Shown one piece after another: positions 1 through 7,497 of a stretch of 10,756 nt of DNA; positions within the stretch are counted from its first letter, which is position 1, and each line of letters begins with the position of its first letter. This DNA is from JBDSRX01 sp047445235 (GTDB lineage: Bacteria; Patescibacteriota; Dojkabacteria; J137). The position numbers and the translations under genes were made by a program. The notes beneath the pieces were generated by a model, which had not been told where the DNA came from, ran no database searches, and worked only from the letters and a program-made list of their open reading frames with translations. The DNA lies in contig JBLGEO010000035.1 in the NCBI GenBank assembly GCA_047445235.1, forward strand, positions 1-10,756. The letters run 5' to 3'.

Positions 1-1520
1 TACCAGCTTTAAAAAGCTTATTACCAAAATACTCGGGGAAGATAAAATGTATTTATATCGACCCGCCTTACAACACGGGTGAAGAGGGTTGGGTTTATAA
101 CGACAATGTTAATAGTCCGTTGATAAGACAATGGATTAAAGATGGACCAGTGGGAAGAGATGATCTGACGAGGCACGATAAATGGTTAACGATGATAACA
201 CCAAGATTGAAACTTTTAAGAGATTTGCTCTCGAAGGACGGAGCTATTTTCATAAGTATTGATGAAAATGAAATATATAACTTAATTCAAATTATGAACG
301 AGATTTTTGGCGATATTAACTTTGTTGCTAATCTTACCCTGCTATGTAATCCGAAAGGTCGTTCACAAGATAAATATTTTGCATCAAATCATGAATACAT
401 TGTTGTCTATTCAAGAACACCCCTAGATAAAGGTGCGTTTTCTGTCGCAAAAGATGAAGACCAAATTGAGGCTGAATATACATTAGAAGATGAAGGTGGA
501 AAATATAGATTACTTGAATTAAGAAATACACATAGGGAATTTGGAAAACATAACAGAAAGAACCTTTACTATCCATTGTATGTAAATCCTGAAAACGAAC
601 AAGTGTCTGTGAATAAAAGTGAAAATCTAATTCCTATACTTCCTGACTGGGAAGATGGATTTAATGGATGTTGGACATGGGATAAAAATAAAGTGGAAAG
701 AGACGTTGATTTACTAACTGCAAAAATGATTTCAGGAAAGTCTTGGAAAATCTATAGGAAAAACTACGCAAACGGATCTGACAGAATGCTCAAAACTATC
801 CTCATCAATAAAGAATATTTCACAGAAAAAGGACAGAAAGAACTGAACAGTTTATTTGGTACAAAAGATAGGAAATTTCCGTCACCTAAGTCGGTAGAGT
901 TAATAAAGGACTTAATTTCAACGATCACAAAAGATAATGGGGATATTGTACTTGATGCATTTGCGGGCTCAGGAACAACAGCACAGGCTTTGTTAGAAAA
1001 AAATGAGGAAGATGAACTTATCAGAAAATTTATACTTATACAAATGCCTGAAAGTAGCGAAAAAGAACCAAATAAAAATATTGCAAAAGACATCACAAGA
1101 GAAAGAGTTATTAAAGTAATTGAAAAAAAACTTAAAAATAAAGAAATCGGATTTGAATATCAAAGAGTTGGTCAGCCAATAGATGCTGAAACTATACTTT
1201 CAGGAAATTTACCATCTTACGAGCAATTAGCAAAGTATGTTTACTATCTTGCAACAGGTCAAAGTCCAAAAGAGAAAGAAATTAATGAAAGTAAATACTT
1301 TGCTGGAAAGATTGGAAATACAGAAATATATTTGATTTATAAACCAAATTTAGATGAACTAAAAACACTGGCATTAACATTTGACTGGGCAAAAGAACTT
1401 CCAAGAGATAGCAAAAAAATTGTCTATGCTCCTGCCTGTTTTATTGATGATGAATATTTAGAGCAATTCAATATTAAGTTTGTAAGTATTCCCTATAACT
1501 TATTTGAAAGACAAAAGTAA
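1..1520 (+). CDS. mod: Type III restriction-modification DNA methyltransferase (Mod), 5'-truncated by the window edge
   Basis: Adenine-N6 DNA methyltransferase, the modification and recognition subunit of a type III R-M system. The reading frame is open from base 3, so the N-terminus lies outside the window; the in-frame TTG at 120 is not the start. About 505 residues are visible. The catalytic motif DPPYNTG is at bases 60-80, preceded by CIYI. The SAM-binding motif DAFAGSGTT is at bases 954-980, after FPSPKSVELIKDLI. Catalytic motif before SAM motif is the beta-class order, with the target-recognition region between them (roughly bases 300-880). The C-terminal part after base 1000 follows the usual Mod layout. 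The res gene follows 3 bp downstream, which fixes the type III assignment. The DPPY block is richer in G+C than the rest: bases 61-120 are 28/60 G+C and bases 1081-1140 are 13/60. The DNA target cannot be read from the sequence. Confidence 0.95.
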   Translation, partial: PALKSLLPKYSGKIKCIYIDPPYNTGEEGWVYNDNVNSPLIRQWIKDGPVGRDDLTRHDKWLTMITPRLKLLRDLLSKDGAIFISIDENEIYNLIQIMNEIFGDINFVANLTLLCNPKGRSQDKYFASNHEYIVVYSRTPLDKGAFSVAKDEDQIEAEYTLEDEGGKYRLLELRNTHREFGKHNRKNLYYPLYVNPENEQVSVNKSENLIPILPDWEDGFNGCWTWDKNKVERDVDLLTAKMISGKSWKIYRKNYANGSDRMLKTILINKEYFTEKGQKELNSLFGTKDRKFPSPKSVELIKDLISTITKDNGDIVLDAFAGSGTTAQALLEKNEEDELIRKFILIQMPESSEKEPNKNIAKDITRERVIKVIEKKLKNKEIGFEYQRVGQPIDAETILSGNLPSYEQLAKYVYYLATGQSPKEKEINESKYFAGKIGNTEIYLIYKPNLDELKTLALTFDWAKELPRDSKKIVYAPACFIDDEYLEQFNIKFVSIPYNLFERQK

Positions 1521-1523
1521 AAA

Positions 1524-4013
1524 ATGATTTTCAAACCATATCAAACAAAAGTAGCTAAAAGACTAAAAGATTACTTGGTCAAAGCTACAGAATTAAAAGA
1601 AGTCCTAAAAGATGTAGACCCAGATGCTTGGGTGCAATTAGGCTTTTCAAAAATAGGATTAAATTCTATCCCTGATAGCCCTAGAAACGGATTAGGCAAA
1701 CTATACCCTAGAATGTGCATTAAAGTACCTACAGGAGGAGGCAAGACGCTTCTAGCAGTAGAAACAATAAGACAATATCACGAAACTTTTGCCAAAAGAA
1801 AAACAGGATTAGTTGTTTGGATTGTACCTTCTGAAATAATTTATTCTCAGACAGTTGAAAGATTAAGAGATAAAGCCGACCCTTACCGACAATTACTAGA
1901 TCAAGCAAGTAGCGGTCATACAATAATACTTGAAAAAGGACAGGAGTTAAGAGCTGAAGATATTGAAGAAAATCTTGTTGTTCTAATGCTTATGATACAG
2001 TCGGTAAACAGGCAAACGAAAGAAAGTTTGAAAGTATTTATGGATAGTGGCTCGTATGATTCTTTCTTCCCACAAGACAATAGATATGATTTACACCACG
2101 AATTATTAGAAAAAGTATCGAACCTTGATGTATTTCAAGGTGTAAACTCATTTATGCCACAGGTCAAAACAAGCTTGGGAAATGTACTAAGGCTTACTAG
2201 ACCGCTGATAATTATTGATGAAATTCATAAAGTATTCTCAGATAAAGCAAGAGAAACTGTAAATAGCCTAAATCCTTCTATGGTAGTAGGCTTCTCTGCT
2301 ACTCCAAAATCAGATATGAATATTTTAGTTTCGATAACTGGGCAGGAATTGAAAGATGCAGAAATGGTAAAACTAGATATGAATATTATTGCTCCAACAA
2401 ATAACGAAGATTGGCAGACAATGGTTAAAGAAATTAAAGATGCTAGAAATAAACTTGAAAAAGTCGCACTTGAATATGATGGCAATACAGGTCAATATAT
2501 TAGACCAATTGCGTTAATTCAGGTTGAAAGAACTGGAAAAGAGCAAAGAGGTAAAGGCTGGGTTCACAGCGAGGATGTTAAAGAATATTTAATTAACATC
2601 GGAATACCGGAAGAAGAAATTGCAATTAAATCGAGCAGCGTTAATGATATTGAAAATATAGACCTACTTTCAAGAGAATGTATTATCAGATACATAATTA
2701 CTAAAGATGCCCTTAAAGAAGGATGGGATTGCCCTTTCGCCTATATTTTAGGAATAATTCCAAATGTAAATTCTAATACAAGCGTTACTCAACTTGTTGG
2801 AAGAATACTTCGACAGCCCTTCGGAAAAAAGATAGGTATTCCACTTTTAGATGAAAGCTATATTTACTACTGTAGCGGACATACGCAAAATATTCTTAAC
2901 ACAATAAAAAATGGATTTAAGAATGAAGGCTTGGATGATTTAGCGAAGTACAATATCAATACTGGCACACAAACAAACGAATCGATGAATAAAGTTGTAA
3001 AGATAAAAAGAGAATTTTTAGAAAAATACCCAGAAAGTTTATACTTGCCAGTTTGGCTTATAAAAGAAAGTAATGAGCTTTTTAGGGAGTTCAACTATAG
3101 TATTGATATAAAACCTAAGATTAATTATGAAAATGTTGACCTTAGAAAGGTAACAGATGAAATATTACCCCTTATAGGCAATCAAACATTTGAAACATCT
3201 TTGATAAAAGTCGGACTGCAAGAAGGCTTAATTACTGAAAATACTTCAAGCGAAATAAGAATTAGTGAAGTGAATTTTGATATTGAATATCTAACAAGAA
3301 GACTTAATGATTACATTGAAAACGCTTTCTTATCAAGGTATATCTCTCAAGGTCTTTATTCTCACCTTAATCAAAACGTAAAAGATAAAATTGATTTAGG
3401 CAGATACAATGGATTTATAATTTCCGAAATTATAAAAGTATTTGAAAAAAACAAATCAGAACAGGAAAAGGAAATTTTCAATAAAATGGTTGCTAAAAAA
3501 ACTTTAATCCTCGCTGTAAGCGACACAGAAGTTGGCTTTAAAATTCCTGAAGAGGATAAAATTAAAGATTTTCCACACAATAGATACCAGTATTATCTTT
3601 ACGAAGACTTCGATATTACAAGTATAAATGGACTTGAGCTTGATGTAGCAAAACAGCTAGATAGGCAAAAGAAAACAATTTGGTGGGTAAGAAATAGAGC
3701 TGTAAACGGCTGGTACGCAATACAAGGCTGGCAAAAGGATAAAGTTAGACCTGATTTTGTTGTAGCAAGAAAAAACGATAACGATAAATTAGACTTAGTC
3801 TATGTTGTTGAAAGTAAAGGTGAACACTTGGAAGGCAACAAAGATACTATTTATAAATCAGACTTATTGAACTTTATGAATGAAATAGCAGTTGAAAAAA
3901 TTGAGAATAAAGAAATGGTTAAAGCTAGACTAAATGATAAATTCTACTATGAACTTGTTACTCAAGAAAATTACGAAAATAAAATAAGTTTTAGAATGAA
4001 TATGAGTAATTAA
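1524..4013 (+). CDS. res: Type III restriction endonuclease subunit Res (SF2 helicase plus PD-ExK nuclease)
   Basis: Translocase and nuclease subunit of the type III system, expected to bind Mod and cut DNA when unmethylated sites are met. The 829 residues hold superfamily 2 helicase motifs in order: Walker A KVPTGGGKT at about 67-75, DEIH at 232-235, SATP at 258-261, and motif VI QLVGRILRQP at 423-432. The C-terminal nuclease has RPDF with D744, then E763-S-K765, giving the PD...ExK site; all key residues are present. It is somewhat shorter than the EcoP-type subunits (about 970 residues). The ATG follows the mod stop after AAA with no Shine-Dalgarno, so translation probably depends on coupling to mod. 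The gene looks intact. I see no convincing terminator directly after it. Confidence 0.96.
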   Translation: MIFKPYQTKVAKRLKDYLVKATELKEVLKDVDPDAWVQLGFSKIGLNSIPDSPRNGLGKLYPRMCIKVPTGGGKTLLAVETIRQYHETFAKRKTGLVVWIVPSEIIYSQTVERLRDKADPYRQLLDQASSGHTIILEKGQELRAEDIEENLVVLMLMIQSVNRQTKESLKVFMDSGSYDSFFPQDNRYDLHHELLEKVSNLDVFQGVNSFMPQVKTSLGNVLRLTRPLIIIDEIHKVFSDKARETVNSLNPSMVVGFSATPKSDMNILVSITGQELKDAEMVKLDMNIIAPTNNEDWQTMVKEIKDARNKLEKVALEYDGNTGQYIRPIALIQVERTGKEQRGKGWVHSEDVKEYLINIGIPEEEIAIKSSSVNDIENIDLLSRECIIRYIITKDALKEGWDCPFAYILGIIPNVNSNTSVTQLVGRILRQPFGKKIGIPLLDESYIYYCSGHTQNILNTIKNGFKNEGLDDLAKYNINTGTQTNESMNKVVKIKREFLEKYPESLYLPVWLIKESNELFREFNYSIDIKPKINYENVDLRKVTDEILPLIGNQTFETSLIKVGLQEGLITENTSSEIRISEVNFDIEYLTRRLNDYIENAFLSRYISQGLYSHLNQNVKDKIDLGRYNGFIISEIIKVFEKNKSEQEKEIFNKMVAKKTLILAVSDTEVGFKIPEEDKIKDFPHNRYQYYLYEDFDITSINGLELDVAKQLDRQKKTIWWVRNRAVNGWYAIQGWQKDKVRPDFVVARKNDNDKLDLVYVVESKGEHLEGNKDTIYKSDLLNFMNEIAVEKIENKEMVKARLNDKFYYELVTQENYENKISFRMNMSN

Positions 4014-4144
4014 ACTATCTAGCCATTCCACTCTCAGCTTTATCTCAAATAGCTTAATAACCTCCTGTCATTTCAGTCTTAGCAATTCTTGCGTTGGTAT
4101 ATCTGTATCGAATTTATTCTCTAACGTCTCGTCCCTTCTTCCTG
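4014..4144. other. Intergenic stretch after res with no gene
   Basis: Pyrimidine-rich on the + strand, with no open frame of note and no strong hairpin. The only oddities are a reverse-strand AGGAGGT (4060-4066) and an isolated CTGATGA (4142-4148); neither has supporting context. Confidence 0.5.
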
Positions 4145-4174
4145 ATGACAACCCCTCTCTCCTTACGCTATAAT
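4145..4174 (+). promoter_or_regulatory. Promoter of the 260-aa protein gene
   Basis: A perfect TATAAT at 4169-4174 lies 18 bp after ATGACA (4145-4150), which matches five of six bases of the -35 consensus TTGACA. The predicted start near 4181 leaves an A/T-rich leader of about 20 nt without a Shine-Dalgarno before the ATG at 4201. This separates the gene from the mod-res unit. Confidence 0.65.
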
Positions 4175-4200
4175 CCATCATTACATTTAAATTCAATAAA

Positions 4201-4983
4201 ATGGCAGGTTTAGATAGTGTATTTCCAGAGGATACTGTTTTTTTAGCAGAGGCTTTTGACGAATTACTTCCGGAAAGGAAAATGGAACTGGTTCTTAATA
4301 TATACGGAAAGGTTCGAGACATGCTTATTAATGCAAAATCTCCAGCTTTACAAAATATAGGTTGGGATATAGTAGAGATTATGGAGGACAAAGATGTACC
4401 TATTGGTCTTACACAACTTATTACTTTAGATACATTAGAGAGTTTCTACAACTTTCTACATGCAATTAACGTTCCTCCTTTAAATCAAGATCAACTTGCA
4501 TACGATACTTTTGGACATTACGAAGAAGAATTAATGGACGACAATAATTATAATCCATCTATTTATCCAATATTCGAGATTGCACCTATCCCAAACAGTA
4601 TCCTAGAAGAGTATGGTAATAAACTTACACAATTTGGATTGATTTTAAACGTTATGATAAATGTAAATGTTATTAAAGAGATTCAAAATCCAAAACAAAT
4701 TGTATACCATCTAGTTTATGCGATGTCGTTTCTTTCTGATGGTCTAAAATTACAAAAGGCTGTAAGTGATGGGAAAGTATATGTTGCTGCTTGCAGAGTA
4801 ATTGAATTTAGGATTATGCAAAGAGCTGTTGCAGCTGCTAAAACAGCAATATTAGAAATGAATGAGAGGGTTGGTGTTGAATCTTTTGCAGGTTTAAATC
4901 CGGAGATTAGAGAGCAATTTAGTAAAGTAGGTAGTATTGATAAAACTGAAGATATAGACGACTTATTTCATATTATTCCATAA
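4201..4983 (+). CDS. Hypothetical soluble 260-aa protein
   Basis: I do not recognise this family. The protein has no signal peptide and no clear membrane segment. It is acidic, notably in the middle (YEEELMDDNN near 107-116) and at the C-terminus (KTEDIDDLFHIIP), and is predicted mostly helical. An Ala-rich helix near residues 195-220 (RVIEFRIMQRAVAAAKTAIL) could pack as a bundle or dimer. The ATG at 4201 follows a good promoter and an A/T-rich leader with no Shine-Dalgarno, as for most genes here. It lies 187 bp after res on the same strand but appears to be transcribed separately, so a role in the restriction system is only a guess from position. Codon use matches the AT-rich neighbours. 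Confidence 0.8.
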   Translation: MAGLDSVFPEDTVFLAEAFDELLPERKMELVLNIYGKVRDMLINAKSPALQNIGWDIVEIMEDKDVPIGLTQLITLDTLESFYNFLHAINVPPLNQDQLAYDTFGHYEEELMDDNNYNPSIYPIFEIAPIPNSILEEYGNKLTQFGLILNVMINVNVIKEIQNPKQIVYHLVYAMSFLSDGLKLQKAVSDGKVYVAACRVIEFRIMQRAVAAAKTAILEMNERVGVESFAGLNPEIREQFSKVGSIDKTEDIDDLFHIIP

Positions 4984-4992
4984 AGAGCTATT

Positions 4993-5087
4993 CCTACCGC
5001 ATCGAAACCACACAATGGTGTGTGCCCAAGTAGGTGCAAATCTGCATGTCTTCGTCCAGAATTCTCTGGACTCATCGTGCATCTTTG
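4993..5087. ncRNA. Candidate structured RNA or double terminator between convergent genes
   Basis: This stretch is visibly richer in G+C than the flanking genes and folds into two domains. Domain 1: CCTAC (4993-4997) pairs with GTAGG (5030-5034) around an inner hairpin, CACAC (5009-5013) with GTGTG (5018-5022), loop AATG. Domain 2: CAAA (5037-5040) pairs with TTTG (5084-5087), TGCATG (5043-5048) with CGTGCA (5076-5081, one G-U), and a perfect 7-bp stem GTCCAGA (5054-5060) with TCTGGAC (5065-5071) carries the loop ATTC. The apical internal loop (TCTTC opposite TCAT) reads as tandem GA on the reverse strand. The genes on both sides end here, so the apical hairpin may simply terminate them, but no long U tract follows on either strand. 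No known RNA family was recognised and no promoter was found. Confidence 0.4.
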
Positions 5088-5109
5088 GAGGTCCTTATTT
5101 AGCTTTGCT

Positions 5110-5982
5110 TTATTCTGCTAACGCAAACACATTCATCAATTCTACAGCTTTTGCTTTATAGAAGTTAATCTTAGTAGCATTTCCATGTGCGTTATCTACA
5201 ACACATTGTGGATCTATAAATGTATTCCCGTCTTGAGTTGTCATACATGCGTTTCCTTCTGCAGCTGTGAATATATCTCCAGCTTTAAATCTTAAAGATA
5301 TTTCTGCAATTTCATCACCCTTCTTTGCATAAATAAACAATGTCATATCTACTTGAGTCATATCATCAAAGTAGGATTGAGTTCCACCAATAGACATAAT
5401 TGCAATAGCTTTATCTACACCAGGGTAGTTAACACTAAAAGTTTCTGCTGGATAATATGCTGCGCCACCGCACTCTGCATATGTTGCTCTTAAAGGTAAA
5501 CCACTAAGTTGTGTTGCTGTTGGAGTTGTAGAATAAACTACAGTTTTTGTTCCATCAACAACATCTACTGCATCTTGGAAATCTTGAACTTGTTCAGCAT
5601 CCATTGGTAAATTCTTATTACTTACAACCAACTGACCAACTCTAATTGTAGGATCTAAAGTATATGTGTATGTTGTAATTCCTGCTTGATGACCACATCC
5701 TTCATCTACGTAAGTAGCTTTTGTAAATTGAGTAGGATATTTTAATGTAATTGGTGTTTTAGAAACAGGTGTAGGTGCAGGCGTTGGAGCTGGTGCCGGG
5801 TTATCATCTCCAGGTATAGGAAGTGGTGGAAGTTGCTTTACAATTTCTGTTGTAGTATTTGCATTACTATTCTGTGCAGCTCTATAAAGTAGAAAACCAA
5901 CAATAATACAGCAAGTTAAGAGAATAAATAATATAACGGCGATTATAAAAAGATTTCGTTTGTTCTTTAGAAATTCCGGCAT
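5110..5982 (-). CDS. Membrane-anchored extracytoplasmic protein with proline-rich linker
   Basis: Hypothetical 290-aa surface protein. After a basic start (MPEFLKNKRN) comes one hydrophobic helix at 11-33, likely an uncleaved signal anchor; CC inside the helix lacks a convincing lipobox. Residues 38-75 are a flexible Asn/Thr- then Pro/Ala/Thr-rich linker (PAPAPTPAPTPV). The outer domain (about 76-290) is rich in beta-prone Thr/Val/Tyr stretches and has four cysteines, C96, C171, C246 and C260, which could form two disulfides. The fold is not recognised. The ATG has no Shine-Dalgarno. The gene runs convergent to the 260-aa gene and divergent from the membrane-protein array, with which it shares the upstream region. 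Confidence 0.8.
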   Translation of the reverse strand: MPEFLKNKRNLFIIAVILFILLTCCIIVGFLLYRAAQNSNANTTTEIVKQLPPLPIPGDDNPAPAPTPAPTPVSKTPITLKYPTQFTKATYVDEGCGHQAGITTYTYTLDPTIRVGQLVVSNKNLPMDAEQVQDFQDAVDVVDGTKTVVYSTTPTATQLSGLPLRATYAECGGAAYYPAETFSVNYPGVDKAIAIMSIGGTQSYFDDMTQVDMTLFIYAKKGDEIAEISLRFKAGDIFTAAEGNACMTTQDGNTFIDPQCVVDNAHGNATKINFYKAKAVELMNVFALAE

Positions 5983-5995
5983 AAATTATTCTTAA

Positions 5996-6014
5996 AAGAT
6001 ATTTTTAATATCTT
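5996..6014. promoter_or_regulatory. Perfect palindrome upstream of the 290-aa gene, possible operator
   Basis: AAGATATT (5996-6003) and AATATCTT (6007-6014) form a perfect 8-bp inverted repeat around TTT. It lies 14 bp before the start codon of the reverse-strand gene, inside the divergent region, where a repressor could act. Being only A/T-rich, it could also arise by chance. Confidence 0.35.
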
Positions 6015-6098
6015 ACCACCTGTAACAGTCGAGTTCTACATGCATTCACAAAGTTACATACTCTATCGAGTCAAAATAAGAAAGAATAGCAATGCCAA

Positions 6099-6107
6099 TG
6101 ATATAAT
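6099..6107 (+). promoter_or_regulatory. Extended -10 promoter of array gene 1
   Basis: TGATATAAT: TG at 6099-6100, one base, then TATAAT at 6102-6107. No good -35 is visible, as expected for extended -10 promoters. The same string precedes array gene 2. The distance to the start codon is 32 nt. Confidence 0.6.
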
Positions 6108-6139
6108 TCAGGATTGTCCAATAAAAGTGAGGTGTCATA

Positions 6140-6463
6140 GTGAACGTAGAAAATCTGAAGAACAATCGTACTGGCTTTGTTGTATTTCTAATCGCCCTTG
6201 CAGCCATATGTGTTTTGCAAAAACAGATTAGGGAAGCAGAAACCTTCCTAGCAGCTAGCTTTACAATAGGTTGTACTTTTGGTAGCTTCAAAAAAGATCG
6301 GTTAGCGGTGCCGTTGATGTGGTTTTTTATATCACTGGGCGCAGCGGGTTGTGTTGCATTTTCAAATCCGCTATACGAATTACAAGCCTTCTTGTTCTTC
6401 GTACCAGGTGTAGTCATTCTTATTCGACTAGTGCTTCCGAGGTTATTCCGACGGAAGACCTGA
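6140..6463 (+). CDS. Array gene 1: small four-helix membrane protein (107 aa)
   Basis: First of four tandem related genes; family not recognised. The start is GTG at 6140, chosen because GAGGTG (6129-6134) is a good Shine-Dalgarno 5 nt upstream. Predicted helices lie at about 11-27, 33-50, 56-75 and 81-98, with a basic tail (RLFRRKT), so both ends should be cytoplasmic. Features shared with genes 2 and 4: Q27 after helix 1, IGxTxG at 43-48 ending helix 2, a proline (P58) opening helix 3, and an aliphatic run ending in IRL (95-97) in helix 4. It ends in TGA and a hairpin follows. Arginine codons are varied (CGT, CGG, CGA, AGG), unlike the AGA-dominated surroundings. Function unknown. Confidence 0.75.
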   Translation: MNVENLKNNRTGFVVFLIALAAICVLQKQIREAETFLAASFTIGCTFGSFKKDRLAVPLMWFFISLGAAGCVAFSNPLYELQAFLFFVPGVVILIRLVLPRLFRRKT

Positions 6464-6498
6464 GATTTTTCATGCTTCGCTGAGAGTTTCTTGTATAA

Positions 6499-6522
6499 AA
6501 GGCCGGTTTAAAACCCGGTCTT
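6499..6522 (+). terminator. Hairpin after array gene 1
   Basis: AAGGCCGG (6499-6506) pairs with CCGGTCTT (6515-6522) with one G-U pair and an 8-nt loop. A short T-rich stretch follows. The stem ends at the TTAACT that may serve as the -35 of the next unit. Confidence 0.55.
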
Positions 6523-6549
6523 AACTTATATATATACTGGTGATATAAT
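6521..6549 (+). promoter_or_regulatory. Promoter of array gene 2
   Basis: Extended -10 TGATATAAT (TG 6541-6542, TATAAT 6544-6549) with TTAACT (6521-6526) at 17-bp spacing, four of six matches to TTGACA. The start codon is 28 nt after the -10. Confidence 0.65.
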
Positions 6550-6577
6550 ACTACATCGCAAAAATGGAGGAAGTCCA

Positions 6578-6883
6578 ATGGCCAATCTTTTTCATCCAAG
6601 AAGAGATACGATACTGTTCTCAATATGGGCAGCATTGTTTTTCTATCTTGTTCAGAATCAGAGTCTTGCACTATCAATTTTCATTTTTGCACTGTTAATT
6701 GGTACAACAATGGGGAAATATATCTTGGACGAAGATTTAATGCCTGTTGTTTGTGCCACATCGCTGTTGTTGCTTGGAGGAATGCTTTGGGCTTTATCGC
6801 CCGAGTTCCAAAACCATGCAATAGCATGTTTCGCTTCACTCGTAATTTTTGTAGTCAGACTACTGCGAGTGTTGAGACTGTGA
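6578..6883 (+). CDS. Array gene 2: small four-helix membrane protein (101 aa)
   Basis: Second member of the array. ATG at 6578 is 7 nt after a strong Shine-Dalgarno, GGAGG (6566-6570). Predicted helices lie at about 11-26, 29-48, 54-73 and 80-94, with a basic C-terminus (RLLRVLRL). The family pattern is clear: Q26 after helix 1, IGTTMG at 41-46, P56, GGMLWA at 67-72 in helix 3, and VVRL at 92-95. GGxxWA and VRL recur in gene 4. Bases 6781-6840 inside the gene are 27/60 G+C, against 14/60 for bases 10261-10320 in the regulator gene. Stop TGA. It stands alone between its own promoter and a perfect hairpin. Function unknown. Confidence 0.8.
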   Translation: MANLFHPRRDTILFSIWAALFFYLVQNQSLALSIFIFALLIGTTMGKYILDEDLMPVVCATSLLLLGGMLWALSPEFQNHAIACFASLVIFVVRLLRVLRL

Positions 6884-6918
6884 ATGTCATGCATCTTGCA
6901 GATATTCATGCAAACAGT

Positions 6919-6938
6919 GGACCGGCGAAAGCCGGTCC
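6919..6938 (+). terminator. Hairpin after array gene 2
   Basis: A perfect 8-bp stem, GGACCGGC (6919-6926) with GCCGGTCC (6931-6938), closed by a GAAA tetraloop. It is followed by CGAACCCTTCT rather than a run of T, so it may stabilise the 3' end as much as terminate. Confidence 0.6.
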
Positions 6939-6950
6939 GAACCCTTCTAA

Positions 6951-6959
6951 TGCTATAAT
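6951..6959 (+). promoter_or_regulatory. Extended -10 promoter of array gene 3
   Basis: TGCTATAAT (6951-6959) follows the hairpin of gene 2 after 12 bp. No -35 is visible. The Shine-Dalgarno begins 16 nt downstream. Confidence 0.6.
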
Positions 6960-6990
6960 CCACTAACGTTTTCTAAGGAGAGTGGTCAAA

Positions 6991-7335
6991 ATGGTCGTTC
7001 GCAAAAGGTTGGTTCTGTTCTTAAGGATTATACTAGCCCTATTTATGCTACTTGTAGCTGGATATTGGTATCAGCATAATTCTGAGAATAAAGCTGAGTG
7101 GGCTTGGGCGTGGATTTTGTTTTTTGGTACTGTAACAGCCAATTTTGAATATGCACCTTCATTAGTGCTAGCACTAGTATCAACTTTGCTTTCACTAGTC
7201 ACGGCATTTTCGTTATTGGTCACGTATAGGACCTATTTGTTTCAGGGTATATTTGAACTAATCACTGCATTACTTTTCGTTTTAATGTATGTGGTGAAGT
7301 TCAATAATTCTCTCAGTAGAAGGACGAACTGGTGA
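6991..7335 (+). CDS. Array gene 3: small four-helix membrane protein (114 aa), most divergent member
   Basis: The ATG at 6991 is preferred over the in-frame GTG at 6982, because the Shine-Dalgarno AAGGAG (6975-6980) lies 10 nt before the ATG but only 1 nt before the GTG. Predicted helices are at about 8-26, 36-51, 56-77 and 84-103, with a basic N-terminus (RKR at 4-6) and tail (SRRTNW). It keeps the size, helix spacing and a Q after helix 1 (YQH, Q28), but lacks IGxTxG and the VRL ending; F45 G46 may be the remnant. Helix 3 is unusually rich in Leu/Ser/Val. Stop TGA. Membership in the family rests on layout and neighbours more than on sequence. Function unknown. Confidence 0.75.
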   Translation: MVVRKRLVLFLRIILALFMLLVAGYWYQHNSENKAEWAWAWILFFGTVTANFEYAPSLVLALVSTLLSLVTAFSLLVTYRTYLFQGIFELITALLFVLMYVVKFNNSLSRRTNW

Positions 7336-7371
7336 AGCTCATGTTTAATCTGAGCTCATCAATATATAAAA

Positions 7372-7395
7372 TAGACCAGGCGCGAGCCTGGTCTA
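7372..7395 (+). terminator. Hairpin after array gene 3
   Basis: A perfect 10-bp stem, TAGACCAGGC (7372-7381) with GCCTGGTCTA (7386-7395), closed by the GNRA loop GCGA. The tail AAAACTTTCT (7395-7404) resembles the tail after gene 4's hairpin. A weaker GCTCA/TGAGC hairpin lies just upstream (7337-7355). Confidence 0.65.
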
Positions 7396-7430
7396 AAACT
7401 TTCTCTAAGAAATAATTCTTAAAGTTAATA

Positions 7431-7486
7431 AAATGAATTCAGGGTTTAATATATATTGGCTATATAATTCAATATAAAATTCATTT
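7431..7486. repeat. 9-bp inverted repeat around an AT-rich promoter-like core
   Basis: AAATGAATT (7431-7439) and AATTCATTT (7478-7486) are perfect inverted copies 38 bp apart. Between them is TATATAAT (7461-7468), a possible second -10 for array gene 4, and the palindrome AATATATATT (7448-7457). It could be an operator or may reflect low complexity. Confidence 0.35.
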
Positions 7487-7497
7487 AAGTAGATTTG

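Noticed and set aside
120..122. TTG as start of the methyltransferase
   Set aside because: The frame is open to base 3 and already encodes the DPPYNTG motif before this TTG.
4060..4066. Reverse-strand AGGAGGT resembling a strong Shine-Dalgarno
   Set aside because: No start codon at a usable distance opens a frame of any length, and it lies behind the 3' end of res on the opposite strand.
4142..4148. CTGATGA on the + strand
   Set aside because: No stem II or GAAA follows; the DNA after it is a pyrimidine run and then a promoter.
5043..5081. Reverse strand reads GATGA, a stem, then GAAGA, similar to a hammerhead ribozyme core
   Set aside because: The core lacks the U of CUGAUGA, GAAG replaces GAAA, and the flanking strands pair directly with each other, leaving no third stem and no cleavage site.
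6046..6963. Reverse-strand and alternative-frame open frames across array genes 1 and 2
   Set aside because: They have no start signals and overlap genes that have promoters, Shine-Dalgarno sites, conserved motifs and terminators.
6982..6984. GTG as start of array gene 3
   Set aside because: It is only 1 nt from the end of the Shine-Dalgarno; the ATG at 6991 is properly spaced.
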